64,000 nucleotides of DNA from Cubamyces lactineus. Taxonomy: Eukaryota > Basidiomycota > Agaricomycetes > Polyporales > Polyporaceae. Made by a program: the position numbers and the translations under genes. Shown here in pieces: positions 1 to 11,770 of the stretch (positions are counted from its first letter, which is position 1; every line of letters starts with the position of its first letter). The notes under the pieces were generated by a model. The model ran no database searches. It was not told where the DNA came from and saw only the letters and a list, made by a program, of their open reading frames with translations. Location: positions 1,050,501-1,114,500 of the forward strand of contig JACDTU010000013.1 of assembly GCA_022376465.1 (NCBI GenBank). The letters run 5' to 3'.

Positions 1-3000
1 CTGGCTACGCTTGCGCGGATATTGAAGGTACCTCAGCGTTATGAAAATGGCGTTTCCTCGCATCTTCCGCTCATGGCGCTTGTTCGACGCAGGAATCCGA
101 CGCCGATGAGGACCAGGAAGCAGATGTGCCGAAATCGGGGTCATGGAAGCCGCAAGTGCATTTCGTATGGGATATGCTGCTCGATCAAGTGCTGCCCAAG
201 GCGGAGGGTGAACGTGCGGCTAAAGGCTCTTTCCCTGAGTTTTTCCGGATTGTCGTCGATGGTTTGTCCGCTATACGCTTCTGGTGTGCGCGCTCGGACC
301 CGTTGTGGCTAATGCTGGGCGTGCCGTATCGCAGAGTCACTGTTCGCTTCGACGTCTTCTCCAGAACGCAAGTATTGGGGCTTCCAGATCTTCCAAAAGG
401 CGCTGCCGCGCGTGAGCGCGGATGATATGCCCATGCTCTTTACGAAGAACTTCATGCGATCATGGATCAATCATCTATCGAACAGCGACCGGTATCTGCA
501 CAAAGCCGCGAGGCAAGTGGTACGTCCCAAAGCCTATCTCCGTCCCCGCACGCGTAGCACCTGGAGGCAAAGGCTAATTTGCACCCTCTGTGTAGGCGAC
601 CGATATCCAGAATGTCGTGAAGGGCAACCCCCGCATCGGGTTTTCGCTGATCCTCCAGCTTACTGGCGTGAACGGCAGCCGCCAGTTCGACAAGCTGACG
701 AAGACGAAGACGGTTGAGTCTATCCTTACGTCAATGGACAACGAGGGCATCAAGAGCTACATTGACTACCTTCTCAAACAAGTCGACGACGCGCCTTCGT
801 CCGAGACGTACGCGCCTTCCTTTCTCGCGCGCCGATTTCATCGACGCTGATCACCCATATCTGTCCAGGGCGGACATCCAGGCTCTCAACACGCGTCGTG
901 CTTGGGTTATCGAACAGCTCGCTGCGCTGATTCGCAACGGAGCTATTCCTAAAGATGACGCGTGGATTCAAACGATCCTCGATTGGCTAACCGTCCATGG
1001 GTTGTTCATCCCCACCAAGAGGTCGGAGAAGAGCGCTATTCTTGCGGTAAGCGCGCATATGCTCTGCCACCGTATGCCCCGTCCTGGAAAGACGGAGATG
1101 ACTGACTCCACTGTCTTCCTCGCCCTTGCAGCTGCGCAGCGTTCCCACTCCCGCGTTCTCGGAGGAATTGCGGAAGAACTGCCGCGACCGCCTCCTTGGT
1201 TGTTTGGCGGAGCTGACAGCGCAGGCCGCGCTCGTGAAGGGTGAGTCGTTCGGCAGTCCGTGTTTGGAGCGCGATCTCACTGGTGCGATACGGTGAACAG
1301 AGGGCGACAAGACGGCCAAGGTGGCGGCTGTCGCATCAGACGGCCGATTCTGGGTATCGCGCGTGTTGGCGACGATCGAGGAGCTCGAAAAGGACACTAA
1401 GCATGTCCGTCCTCTGTCGGAGGTTGACGAAGATGACGCAGAGTTACGCCAAAAGGCTCGCCAGGCACTGGCTCGTTTGAAAGACGTAAGTCTAGACATG
1501 CTTAGCGGTCGACCGCGGGATCTCATGCTCAACGTTCAAACGTAGGTTCCCGAGGAGCGCCGTGAAGCCGCCAGGGGTATCGAGCTGCTGCTCTCATCCA
1601 CGCTTCTCCACCAGTATTGCGCAGAAGACGACGAAGATGCCGACACGGAAGCCCTTGAGGTACGTGCGACGTCACTCCGCCTCCGCCCGCGCGCGTCTCA
1701 CGTGAAATTGCTGCTGTATGTAGAGTTGCATTGACGGCGCCTCGCGCATGTTCCCCGCTGAGAGCAAGAAGGGCAAGAAGGGGCGCAAATCTATGGGTGA
1801 AGACAAGGGCAAAGAAAAGGAACTTCCCGCGCCGATAGACGTGCTCGTCGACGCCGTCATCGGCTTCCTCGAGAAGGGCACCGCGTATATGCGTGCGGTG
1901 GCTAATCAGGTCTTCGCGCTGTTATCTGGCGCAGTCCAGGAGAGCACGATTGATCTCATTCTCACTGTGAGTACACCGCCACGGCTGTTGTTTGTGGGTA
2001 GTCAGCTTATCTCCACCCGTTCGGCGCAATCTCGATAGCAATTGGAGCGGCGCGACCCGGACGAGCTCATGGCGGACGAGGACGAGGATGTGGGGATGGA
2101 CGAGGATGAAGAGGGCGGCGGAGATGCGGAGGATGATGAATCGTCCTCGTCATCGTCCGACGACGATCAGGACGAGGATGAGGATGAAGAAATCGACGAG
2201 GAAGCCGATCTCGAGCTCCGCCGCAAGATTGAGGAGGCGCTCCGCGTGAATGGGATCTCAGCGGCGACGGGCGAGTCCGACGACGAATCGGAAGAGGAGC
2301 TGATGGACGACGACCAGATGCTCGCTATCGACGAGCAGCTCGCCGCTGCGTTCAAGGCCCGCGCGAGCGAGAAGGGCCGTCGGAAGGGTAAGCTTTAGGA
2401 TTCTGCCTTAACGCGTTTCCATACTTGTGCTCACTTTCACGCTTGTCCGACCCACCCAGACGTCGACGCGCAGCGGGAAGCGACGCATTTCAAGAACCGC
2501 GTGCTAGACTTGATTGACGTCTTCGTCAAGAAGCAGCCGACGAGCCCTCTCATCGTCCGCCTCATCTTCCCTCTGGTTGAGTTGATCGTGGGCACTGGCC
2601 CGGATGAGAAGCAGCTAGCTGACAAGGCGACGGGCATCCTGCGCAACCGGATTGGCAAGTCCAAGGAGGTGCCTACGTCGATCTCGAAGGAGGACGCCGC
2701 GAAGACGCTCGAAGAGCTGCACACACTAGCCAGGAAAGCCTCTACGGGTGACATCCTGACTACCCTCAACCAGTGCAGCATCTACCTCTCAAGGGTGTTG
2801 TTGCACAACGAGGCATCCGACGTTGTTCAGAAGGCGTACCGGGAGTCATTGACGGACTTCGTAGCGCGCAAGGCGTCACGACTGAACCCGCCGTTCATTG
2901 ACGACTTCGTGAAGAGGTTCCCGCAGGCTGCGTGGAGCGTCCGGGACGATCTCGTCAAGGCACCGGGAGATGCGCTCAATGGCTTCCGTCAAGCACAAGC

Positions 3001-3555
3001 GTTCCACTTCGTCAACACGCTCGTGAATCAGCTTCAGGCTCTTGTAAGTTCAGCCATCATTTTACATCGCAACATCCATTCTGATATGATGACGATTAGG
3101 GCGATCGCAAGCCCGAGATACTGGCGTTTATGCCCAAGCTTCGTCAGGCTATCCTGGACGTGTTGACTAACGCCTGCACGGGCGAGTCCTCACTCACGCC
3201 AGCGCACGCGAAGGAGATCCTCAAGCTCGCCCTCCTTGGTGTACGGCAGACGAAACGCTTCACCTCAAGCGTCGAGGAGGCTAGCTCAATATGGGAGTCC
3301 TCCAAATGGTCAGAACTCTCCTCAAAGCTGGCGTCTAGCGATCGCTTCAAGTCTTCCGTCGGTCTCCAAGCCATGTGCAAACAACTCGTTCAACTACTAC
3401 AGGACAGCGGCACAGCGAGTGCGAAAGCATCGGGCAAAGACAAAGCAGTGGCAAAGCGGAAGGCGTCCGAGGTGGCTGCGGAGGACGCTGAGGAGGGGGC
3501 TGCTTCAGGCAAGAAGGCGAAGCACAAAAAGGCGCGGAAGGAGAAGAGTAGCTAG
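1..3555 (+). CDS. POL5: DNA polymerase V/phi-like nucleolar protein POL5 (5' end outside window)
   Basis: Homologue of yeast Pol5/MYBBP1A, a nucleolar HEAT-like repeat protein needed for rRNA synthesis and ribosome assembly; despite its name it is not a working replicative polymerase. The window opens inside an exon (reading LATLARILK), which is followed by an intron and at least eight more exons. Helical text includes HFVWDMLLDQVL, FQKALPRVS and SYIDYLLKQVDD. A long acidic stretch at about 2050-2330 (DEDEDVGMDEDEEGGG, then a Ser run and more Asp/Glu) is typical of the family. A C-terminal helical region (IVRLIFPLVELIVGTG, FHFVNTLVNQLQAL) and a lysine-rich tail ending RKEKSS at a TAG stop at 3553-3555 follow. 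The tail looks like a nucleolar localisation signal. It converges on MSH3 with 14 bp between the stop codons. The identification is by architecture and remembered family sequence. Confidence 0.85.
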
Positions 3556-3569
3556 ATGCGGTGGAGATA

Positions 3570-6500
3570 CTAGATGCTCGATGTACCATCCGATCGGCCA
3601 TTCGTTGTAGATATCGTGCTCAGGAGATCTCGCAGTTCGTCTAGCGATGCGTGCCGCTCAACCAGGGACGTGCTGGGCCCGAGACAACGCCGAGTGAGTT
3701 CCGCGCACTTGCGCATCCTGCGAAGATCGACCGTCAGATCAAATGCCACTCTGAAGACGGTCCCTTGTGCACCCACTTTGTCCGCCTGACTCGCTCTTCG
3801 ATAAGCTGCTTCATGCTGGCCGCCTTCGTGGTCGCGACTTTCAGTACAGACTCCGGGAGACCCGCGAGGCGGGCGCACTCCACTCCGAAGGACTCGGCTA
3901 CAAGTCCAGGCTCTAGGCGATATAGGAAGGTGACCTCCCTGGTCCCGTCTATGCGCGTCTCCTCAGTGAAGCCCATGTGCATGTTGCCCACGTCGGAGGG
4001 AAACAATCGTTCGAGGTCGGTCGCGACCTGGGGATAGTGCGTGATGAAGAGCGTCTTGCACTTGACAGTCTGCACGAGGTGTTGCAACACGGCCCCTGCG
4101 ATCGCCATCTGACGGGCGCCGAGCGCAGTGATCAGCCACCCCGTAGATGGGCAAGAGACGAGAACTGGACTTACACCGTCGAATGTGGATGTCCCGCGAC
4201 CAAGCTCGTCGAGAACAACTAGCGTTTTGGGAGTTGCCATCTGGAGTATGTCACTTGTCTCTTGCATCTCGACCATGAACGTCGAGCGACCCCGCGCGAG
4301 CTCATCCGATGCTATGGGATGCGTCAATGAGAAGAATGGGCCACACGTAGGGATCATACTTACCTCCCATCCTTGTTAGGACCCCGTCCAACAGGCTAAG
4401 CCTCATGGACTTTGCGGGTACGTAAGAGCCTACTTGCGCCATCTGCGGAAATAGAATCCTGTCAGTGCTGTTGAGGTACATCTTCGTTCAAACTCACAAT
4501 GGCACACAAAGCGGCCATTCGAACAGCAGAGCTCTTCCCACCCATATTCGGTCCTGCGAAGTATGAGTAATGTTACGGACATCATGTCGACTTCGGCACA
4601 AACCTGTAATGATCTTGTGTCTCGCCTCGCCTGCACCCATCTTCAAGGAGTTTGGAACGAAGGGATCGGTTCGCAGCGCCTCAATCATAGGATGCCTGCC
4701 CTCTGTGATCTCAAGAACGTCACTCGGAGCGGCGGCATTGTCCCCGTCCTGTGCTTCTACGAATTCTGGTCGCGCGTAGCCTTCTTGTGCGGCTACCTGC
4801 GCAAGACTGAAGAGGCAGTCCGCAACGGCGAGCTTGTTTACCACATCTCGCAGGAGGGCGTAGTGTTTGTCGGAGATCTCTGAGAGGAATGAGAGGAATG
4901 ATTTGTGTGCTTCAGCTGCGAGAGCCTCCTTGTATTGAGCGCGCTCTTGCAGCTTCGCTCGTACCTGCGGCGTATGATATCTTCGGGCGTACTTCGTGCT
5001 GCATGATCGTCAGGGACTAGAACGTGATAATGAGTTGGCATATAGCTCACCTGGACAGCAAGGTCCAGTTTGCGGGTATATCACGTCGCTCGTCCTTCCG
5101 TATCTCCACCACGTACTAGTGAGGGAGTTTGTCAGTGAGTAGTTACTGTGGTATAGGGTAGGACTTACCTCCTCTCCATTCCAGGTCGTATACTGAAGTG
5201 CGGGTTTCTTGATGAGCTTCCGGATGGCTTTCAGCTCGTCGACCAGTTCTGATTCCACCACTTGTATCGACTTATATGAGCCTTATTCAGCATCCACGTC
5301 CGGCAAAGTAGCAGCGTAACTTGCCATGATCAACGATTCGATGGCCGGGAACCGGTCCACGTCAGTCCACATACTGTCCGTCTTGCCTTGCGCAGCCGCA
5401 GTGAAATCTACAGCGCTACAAACCTCTTGGACAGGGTCTCTCAATCTAGGCAACGCCTCCACTACTCCGAATAGTAGTCGAGACTTGAGTCCCGCTGCGG
5501 GTGCGGCCTGTTGAGACTGCGAGGGGTGCGGCGGAGTGAACGTGGAAGCGATTTTCCGGAAGGCTGTAAGAAGTACGACGAGCTCTTGCGGCGTGCACTT
5601 GCCATACTGTACGCGACAAAGTCCTCGTGCAAGGTCAGGAAGCCGGCGTAGGAGTTCCCGGAGCACAGTGAGTCTTGGTGATCTATTTGTCAGAATCTCC
5701 TCCACGGCATCCGTTCGCTCGCGAAGTGCGCTATCGTTAGCCTAGTGAGCAAAGATGTAGACGAGAGAATGTGGGCAGAATACACACTGGGAGTCAACAA
5801 GGGGCCTGCCGACCCAACTTCTAAGTAGTCGAGCACCAAATCGTGTTGACGTTCGATCCAATATCCACATTAGCGATCCCTTAGTAGTGTAATCCGTCTC
5901 ATTCTGATAAATTTCCCTGTAGCATTCTGTCAGTGCCAATTACTACACACTGAACCCAGGAAACACAACACACAGATTCGTAAGAGTGTTAGCATTGAGC
6001 AGCATGTGTGTTCGTTCCGTGAATTTGGCAAAAAAGCGTGTCTCTCGGAGGGCATCTGCAACGTTGAAACTAGACAGATAATTGACTGCGTGCGCTAGTG
6101 CGATAGCGACTAGCTTGGAGAAGTCAGTAACGGCAGCCAACAAGTCCCCTGTAGAAGCGTGCGTTAGTAGATCGACCTCAATAGCGCGGTTGAATGGGAA
6201 CATACCTCTGTCTGGCTGACCGTCGTTCTGCCGCTCTTTGTCTGCGTAGAATTTTGATAAGAGAGCAAATGCATCCGTATATGCCATCTGCTTGGAGAAC
6301 CGCTCGATTCGCATGCGATGCTCTGTATGTGAGTGCCTTCCAGAAGGATGAGCAACGCAGGCTCGGCATCTCGCAACAACACCTACTCGGTGAAATGTTG
6401 TATCATTTTCTCCGAAGGAGCGGTGAGCTTCTTGGCAGGAAGGAGGAGCTCATATGGCTTCGTGTGCACTAGCCTCGTCTGTCAGAATTCGTTAGACGCT

Positions 6501-7934
6501 ACATCACCGGAAGCTACGCCTCATCCTTACCTCGAGCTCGGTGCGCATGTGGTTGTCTGGACCATTGTGAATTCTTCCGTAGGCTCTGAGAGATTCAACT
6601 TACCATCAAATTCATCCCAAACTACATCGCCTGTGCTTGGAGCGATCGAAACCATGGCTATACTGACGCGCTCGTCTGTGCCCATTCCACCCCTTGCTTC
6701 TTCCAACAAGCACATGAGTGGTGGGGCAGAATTTGGGTCCAATTGGTCGACGGAGTTGAGATCGTCTACATATCTACTTCAGGGTCAGCTCATGCCGGAA
6801 TCAGCAGTCTGTTGAGCTCACGTCGCGGCGGTATATAGGTGAGTAACTTCACGCTCAAATAGCTCGTTTCGATTATCGCCTGCTTTCTTCAGGGCGGCCG
6901 TCTCGGTTTGTTCGACTATGCCCACTTTATAACCCTGCGACAAAAGTCTACAAATTACTCTCTCGACGGCCTTCAGCAACTCGTCGTAAACAAGACTCAC
7001 TTCTTCAAATGTACGTCACGTCTATGTAAAGGTATCATGGCGGTGAAGAGGTTGCGTTTGGGGAAGCAAACCACACCCAGTTCCTTGGATGCAATCTATG
7101 GCGTGCATGAGGGGAAAGGTGTTACTGGGACTATGCGTCCGGACGGACGAACCTTGGCATCTTCCTCAAAAAATAACAGCTTGTAACCCGACTGTATCAT
7201 GAGCACAGTGCCAGGGTGCTTGGCTTTGAGTTCGCGAACCTAAAGACGGTATGAGGGATAAGAGAGTTACGCACAAGAATTTAGCTTACCTGCAGCTCAA
7301 ACGGCGTGTAAGGCTGTCCGCTAGGACCTAGTTCTTCAACCTTCTTCTGCGTCCTTGACCGACTAGGTCCAGCTACTGGAGGTACAGCCTTCCTCGTAAC
7401 TGCTTTTCCCTTGCCCTTGCCTTTAGTGCTACTGAACATCTCCATGAGTTCGCTGAACTTCTTCTCAGCCTCGTCCTCGTCCTCCTCCAAAGCTGCGTCA
7501 GGATTCGCAACTGCCTCCTCAATATCCGAGCTGGGGGTCATATCTGTAGAGTGGGTTCTTCTACTGAAGACGTTCTCGTCTCCTAACAGTATCCTCTTAG
7601 CCTTCTCATGCGCCTCACGCTGTTTACTCGTCTCCTGCAAATGGGCAGCCCTACTCGGTGACTCCGGATCGAAACGCCATTGCTCCGCATGACCGCCACC
7701 GTTCTTCGGTGTCGCTGCCTTGGACGGCGAAGCGGACGGTTTTCTTGGGGAGAAGAAACTGCTGGTGGTCGTCCTCTGGCGCTTTGGAGGAGGCGGCCCT
7801 CCGTCGTCGTCCGAGTCGAGAGTGAGGTCGATTGGGGTGTGTCCTCGCCTACTCTGCGAACCCTGAGAGAAGAAAGAGGAGATAGTGGGCTGTGTTCCTC
7901 CCGAAGTAGTTCGTTTCTTTTGTGTAGCAGACAT
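3570..7934 (-). CDS. MSH3: DNA mismatch repair protein MSH3 (MutS homologue)
   Basis: Partner of MSH2 in MutS-beta, which recognises insertion/deletion loops in nuclear DNA. The ATG at 7934 is chosen; the reading frame is open a little further upstream but has no ATG there. The N-terminus carries a PCNA-binding box, QPTISSFF, and a phosphorylatable acidic/Ser-rich region. It is followed by the mismatch-binding domain (SGYKLLFF), connector, lever and clamp segments. The ATPase has Walker [10 protein letters not shown] at about 4545-4555, the motif [11 protein letters not shown], Walker [16 protein letters not shown], and the switch [11 protein letters not shown]. The last exon is reached through a 5'-AA|GTGGGT..CTGAC..CGCAG-3' intron near 3725-3785, giving a tail that ends GRSDGTSSI at 3570. 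There are at least 14 short exons; the first is 7290-7934. It diverges from ATP12 across 174 bp. Confidence 0.9.
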
Positions 7935-8065
7935 TCCACCCGAGACTAAACCAAGCAAAGAACGAAAAGAGACGAGGTGTGCTGTGGCGGGCGCTCTCGA
8001 CGCGCTCTTCGATCGTGCGCCACCGCGTAACGCGCAACTGTCACGCGACTGTGACGGTGGCCTTG

Positions 8066-8071
8066 ACGCGT
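8066..8071. promoter_or_regulatory. ACGCGT (MCB-type) motif in the MSH3/ATP12 divergent promoter
   Basis: ACGCGT, the MBF/MCB cell-cycle element of ascomycete yeasts, lies inside the 174 bp between the two start codons. MSH3 is the plausible target because many repair genes are G1/S-regulated. The motif occurs by chance roughly every 4 kb, so a single copy is weak evidence. Confidence 0.3.
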
Positions 8072-8108
8072 CTCATCACGTGCGGTCTTTCTCTCCGTCT
8101 GCTTGCCC

Positions 8109-9249
8109 ATGCACCGTCAAGCTTTCCGCGCCCTTGTCCCGCTCGTCCGAGCCAACGCACGCAGGACCATCCCTGTCAGGCGTGCTGTATGTCTTGCCAG
8201 GAGTCATGCTACTGTCTCCGGCTCCAACTCAGAAGCAGCCTCTGACTTGACCAAGCGTGAGCGCGGCCAGCTACATGACGTCTGACTTGTGCTCATATAG
8301 AGTAGGCGCGGAGGCTACCTTGAAACGGTTCTGGAAGACAGTGGGCGTGGAGAAGCGGGATGGCGGATACGCAGTTACCCTGGACAAACGCCCCCTTAGG
8401 ACTCCCGGTGGAAAGCCGCTGATCATCCCTCCGGAGAAGAGGCTCGTTGCTGCGCTGGTCGCGTCCGAGTGGGAGAACCAGGAGACCGTCCTAAAACCCC
8501 ATGCGCTCCCCATGGTGAGTCATATCCCTTTCTTTAGTGCGAGCTGAAACCATGAGCCCTGTCATAGACGTCAATCGTATCAAGAGCAATCGATGCCTTC
8601 CAGGACGAGAGTACTCGGAGCGAAGTGCGCGCACAGTTACTCAAGTACCTCGAGACGGACACTATTTTGTGAGTTAACACCTTACGAACGAAATCGACTC
8701 GCCTCTGACTCGAGCGCGCGCCATGATAGCTATCACGCCGATGAGCCTGCTGTTCTCGTCAGGCTTCAAGAGGAGCATTGGAAGCCTATACTGGACTGGG
8801 CACGGGAGGCATTTGGCGTCGAAATCAAGGTCTCTGACTCGATTTTCGTCCCTTCCCAACCCTCAGAGACCCTTAAGAAGTTTGAAGAGATCCTCACGAA
8901 CTTCAGTCCGTGGGAGATGGCTGGTACGCTTGTGTTCTTGTACCGATGAGATTCTCATGTCCGCTAATGGCTCGCACGCAGCGATGGAGCGGGCCACGTA
9001 CACTTCAAAATCCTTCCTGATTGCGCTTGCGCTCCTCATGCGCAAGTTAGACGTAGACCAAGCTGCACAGGCCGCTCACGTCGAAGTGAACAGCCAGATT
9101 GAGCGGTGGGGTGAAGTCGAGGACAGTGAGTACTTCTCTGGATCTGAGTAGCTCAATAGTTTACAAAGAATGTTACAGCTCATGATGTAGACTATCATGA
9201 CATGAGGCGGCAGCTGGGGAGCGCTGCATGCCTGCTAGCTAACTACTAG
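8109..9249 (+). CDS. ATP12: ATP12, mitochondrial F1-ATPase assembly chaperone
   Basis: Matrix chaperone that binds the F1 alpha subunit during ATP synthase assembly. Exons: 8109-8256, 8306-8514, then one from 8568, one from about 8739, one from about 8983, and a last exon to the TAG at 9247-9249. The Arg-rich, acid-poor N-terminus (MHRQAFRALVPLVRANARR) is a mitochondrial presequence. The mature part has the family core: LKRFWKTVGVEKRDGGYAV, LDKRPLRTPGGKPLIIP, ASEWENQE, the central block DEPAVLVRLQEEHWKPIL and the helix SFLIALALLMRKLDVDQA. The protein ends HDMRRQLGSAACLLANY. The acceptor at 8305 rather than 8300 is required, because the nearer AG would create an in-frame TAG. It is head-to-head with MSH3. 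Confidence 0.92.
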
Positions 9250-10021
9250 GTTTCCTGGCCTTGGATTAGGTAGTGTATACTGAGCTCTCTCGGGCTTATA
9301 ATTTGTAGATTCGCGCACACCCCTCAACTATACAACCATCCGCTCATTCCCTGTGCGCATATCTACGTACACATGCATACCGCAACCTGTCAAGGAGCAC
9401 ATATGGGGACAGTCTATGTCTCCTGATGAACTTGTGTCAGTTCCGCCAAAATTGAGCTAGAACATCATTGAGTGTGCAGGTGTACTGCACGTTGCGCACC
9501 CACTGCAGGCGGCCACGTTGGGTGGCGATGCTCCTGTACGCGATGGTGTGGGATGGTATTGAGTATGTTGATGTAGTACAGCACTCAGCACTGCAGACTG
9601 ATGTAAACCGCCGAGGACAGGCACACATCAAATCGAGCGAAGGGGCATTCTCAGGTACATACTGCATGATTTTGGAAACGTTGAGACAATGATGGATGCG
9701 GGTAATGCTATACAAGCCGACGACACGATGAGCTAGTATGCTACAGTCCGATCATACGTGGGATTGGTGTGTCGATGACTTCGGGGCGAAAGAAGCGGAT
9801 ACAACTCAGGGAAAAGGAGAAGAAGGAAGGCATAGGAGTGTCATAAAGAGCGAACTGAAACCATTGTAGCGGTGCATGGGAGAGATTGTAGAACAGAAAT
9901 TCGATGTTGTCAGCCTGCATGAGCGTCAGCTATCACAGCCTGAGCGAGACGAATACAGTGGAACTTACTCAAGGTGACGAACGGCCAGTCTTTGTCGTCG
10001 TATACGACGCCGCGGTGCAGC
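9250..10021. other. Gene-free interval
   Basis: The 772 bp between the ATP12 stop and the 3' end of the F-box gene contain only short overlapping frames without domain-like text. They probably hold the two 3' UTRs. No repeat or RNA gene was recognised. Confidence 0.5.
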
Positions 10022-11770
10022 CTAGATCAGCTCCACGATGAACTTATGCTCGATCAAGTCCACCTTGAAGACGACCCATTCCACATAAGACCAGTCTTGA
10101 ACACCGCGAAGCTCAGTGTTGATCTCGATGCAGGAGTCCTCATCGCGCGCGTCCACGTACGGGGCGAGGGCTTCGGTGTAGTTGATGTCTCCCCATGGGG
10201 TGTGGAGCATCGTGATCTTAGACCACCGAGGCAAAAGGCACTCGTCGTCGTCTCCGTCACCGGCCCGGGCAAGACATTTGGCAGCAACGAACAACGCCTT
10301 GTTAGCAGGCCAGTCGGCATCACGAGTCTGCACCTCCGTCAACGCGGGCATTTGGGCCAGAAGCATTGTGCAATTTTCGCCGTCCGGCGGTATGCCAGCG
10401 CCAATCTCTGCGTCGTACACGAAGTACACAACCTCGACATCCAAAACGTTGATTGGCCAGGCGACCAACGAGAGGTGATGCAAACCGGGTTCATCCTTGT
10501 TACCCTGGAAGACAAACCGGACGTCCGGAATGGGGCCAATATTGTCATAGAAGCCATGCAGGATCAGGGAGCCATCCGCGGATCCGGTGACGACGAGAAA
10601 ACGGAGACCTGCAGGGTGTACGAGATGCTGAGGGAAGGTTGGAGGGGGGTTGTCGTCGTACAACCATCCCTCGGCACAGGTTACGTTCCCGTCCATGATC
10701 AGGTCCACATAGGGCCTACGGAGAGGAGGGCTGTCTTGCGATCGTCCCGAAGGCAGAATCGAAGAGAGGATCTGTGAGAAGGCGTGGACCGTTCCGGCGC
10801 TGACGCCCTCAATCACGACGCGATTCAAGTGAGATAAAGGGCGAAGGTGATTGTGGTTAACCGCGACATATTCGATCGGCGCCGTGGTCTTCAACGAGAG
10901 AAGTTCAAGCATGGGGCATTGATTGAGGAAACGTGTAAGCAGGCTAGAGGTCGGGATTTGCGAACTCTTCTGAAACGCCAGCTCCAAGCGGCGTAATGCA
11001 TAGGTGTGAGATCGGCGAAGCAATGTGTTCATCTTCACATTGTTGAGCGTCAGGCTCCGTAGCTGGTATACGTGTTTTCCTAATTTCGCCTCGAAACTGA
11101 ACGGAGGGACTCCATGCCCCGGATCTTCACCTTCAGGTGTGATGGTCCCCGTCAACGACAGGTTTGTCAGTTGCAGAGGCAAGTCGGGCTCATTCCATTG
11201 CTGGAAACGAGTGAGTATACCGACGAGTGATGCACTATTCCAAGACGCGATGTTCAGAGACTTGACCCGGTGGATTTGTAGAAAAACCGGGGCCAGGATC
11301 GCCATGACGCTCTCGGCCGAGGCGTCAGGTTTGTCGACTACGATGTACAACGGCAAGCTGCCAGAGCGGACGAGATGCAGCTCAGTGGTCTTGCGATGCA
11401 CGACGCTGAACGTGTTCCAGAGACTCGGAAATTCCACGACGATGGTGCGCCAGCTGCTACACACCTGGGATAGGGCAACCAGCTGGAGTGTCTTATCCTC
11501 GATGTCCCGAGAAGCCAAGGAGAATATGTTCGTGAGAATGTTTGTAGGGAGCGTATTGATAGGCAAATTGCTGTTTTGCTCCCGACGAAGCTGAGTCACC
11601 TTGCTCTCGAGAGCAAGCTTGTTGCGAGACAGGGCAGACAGATAGCGGTCGATGACTGTCAACGAATCGCTGGCTACTCGGCCGTCCGCGTCCACCACAC
11701 CAACACGGCGTAGCAACTCTGGGGAATCCTGAGCTACTGCGAAGATCCGAGAGTTGAGGAGGATGTCCAT
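10022..11770 (-). CDS. F-box-like protein, intronless
   Basis: A 582-residue single-exon gene with ATG at 11770. Residues about 65-120 form an F-box-like domain: INTLPTNILTNIFSLAS followed by SQVCSSWRTIVVEFPSLW. In this class the domain recruits SKP1 and a CUL1 ubiquitin ligase. The rest is leucine-rich repeat-like (LRSLTLNNVKMNTLL, CPMLELLSLKTTAP) and probably binds substrates, which are unknown. An N-terminal helical segment with heptad-like spacing (YLSALSRNKLALESKVTQL) precedes the F-box, as in many agaricomycete paralogues. The 267-codon frame on the opposite strand at 9974-10777 is a shadow. Related in layout to the three F-box genes at 29-35 kb but clearly more diverged. Confidence 0.85.
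   Translation of the reverse strand: MDILLNSRIFAVAQDSPELLRRVGVVDADGRVASDSLTVIDRYLSALSRNKLALESKVTQLRREQNSNLPINTLPTNILTNIFSLASRDIEDKTLQLVALSQVCSSWRTIVVEFPSLWNTFSVVHRKTTELHLVRSGSLPLYIVVDKPDASAESVMAILAPVFLQIHRVKSLNIASWNSASLVGILTRFQQWNEPDLPLQLTNLSLTGTITPEGEDPGHGVPPFSFEAKLGKHVYQLRSLTLNNVKMNTLLRRSHTYALRRLELAFQKSSQIPTSSLLTRFLNQCPMLELLSLKTTAPIEYVAVNHNHLRPLSHLNRVVIEGVSAGTVHAFSQILSSILPSGRSQDSPPLRRPYVDLIMDGNVTCAEGWLYDDNPPPTFPQHLVHPAGLRFLVVTGSADGSLILHGFYDNIGPIPDVRFVFQGNKDEPGLHHLSLVAWPINVLDVEVVYFVYDAEIGAGIPPDGENCTMLLAQMPALTEVQTRDADWPANKALFVAAKCLARAGDGDDDECLLPRWSKITMLHTPWGDINYTEALAPYVDARDEDSCIEINTELRGVQDWSYVEWVVFKVDLIEHKFIVELI

Noticed and set aside
9974..10777. 267-codon frame on the + strand
   Set aside because: It is antisense to the intronless F-box gene, which has clear F-box and LRR text; this frame has no recognisable motifs.
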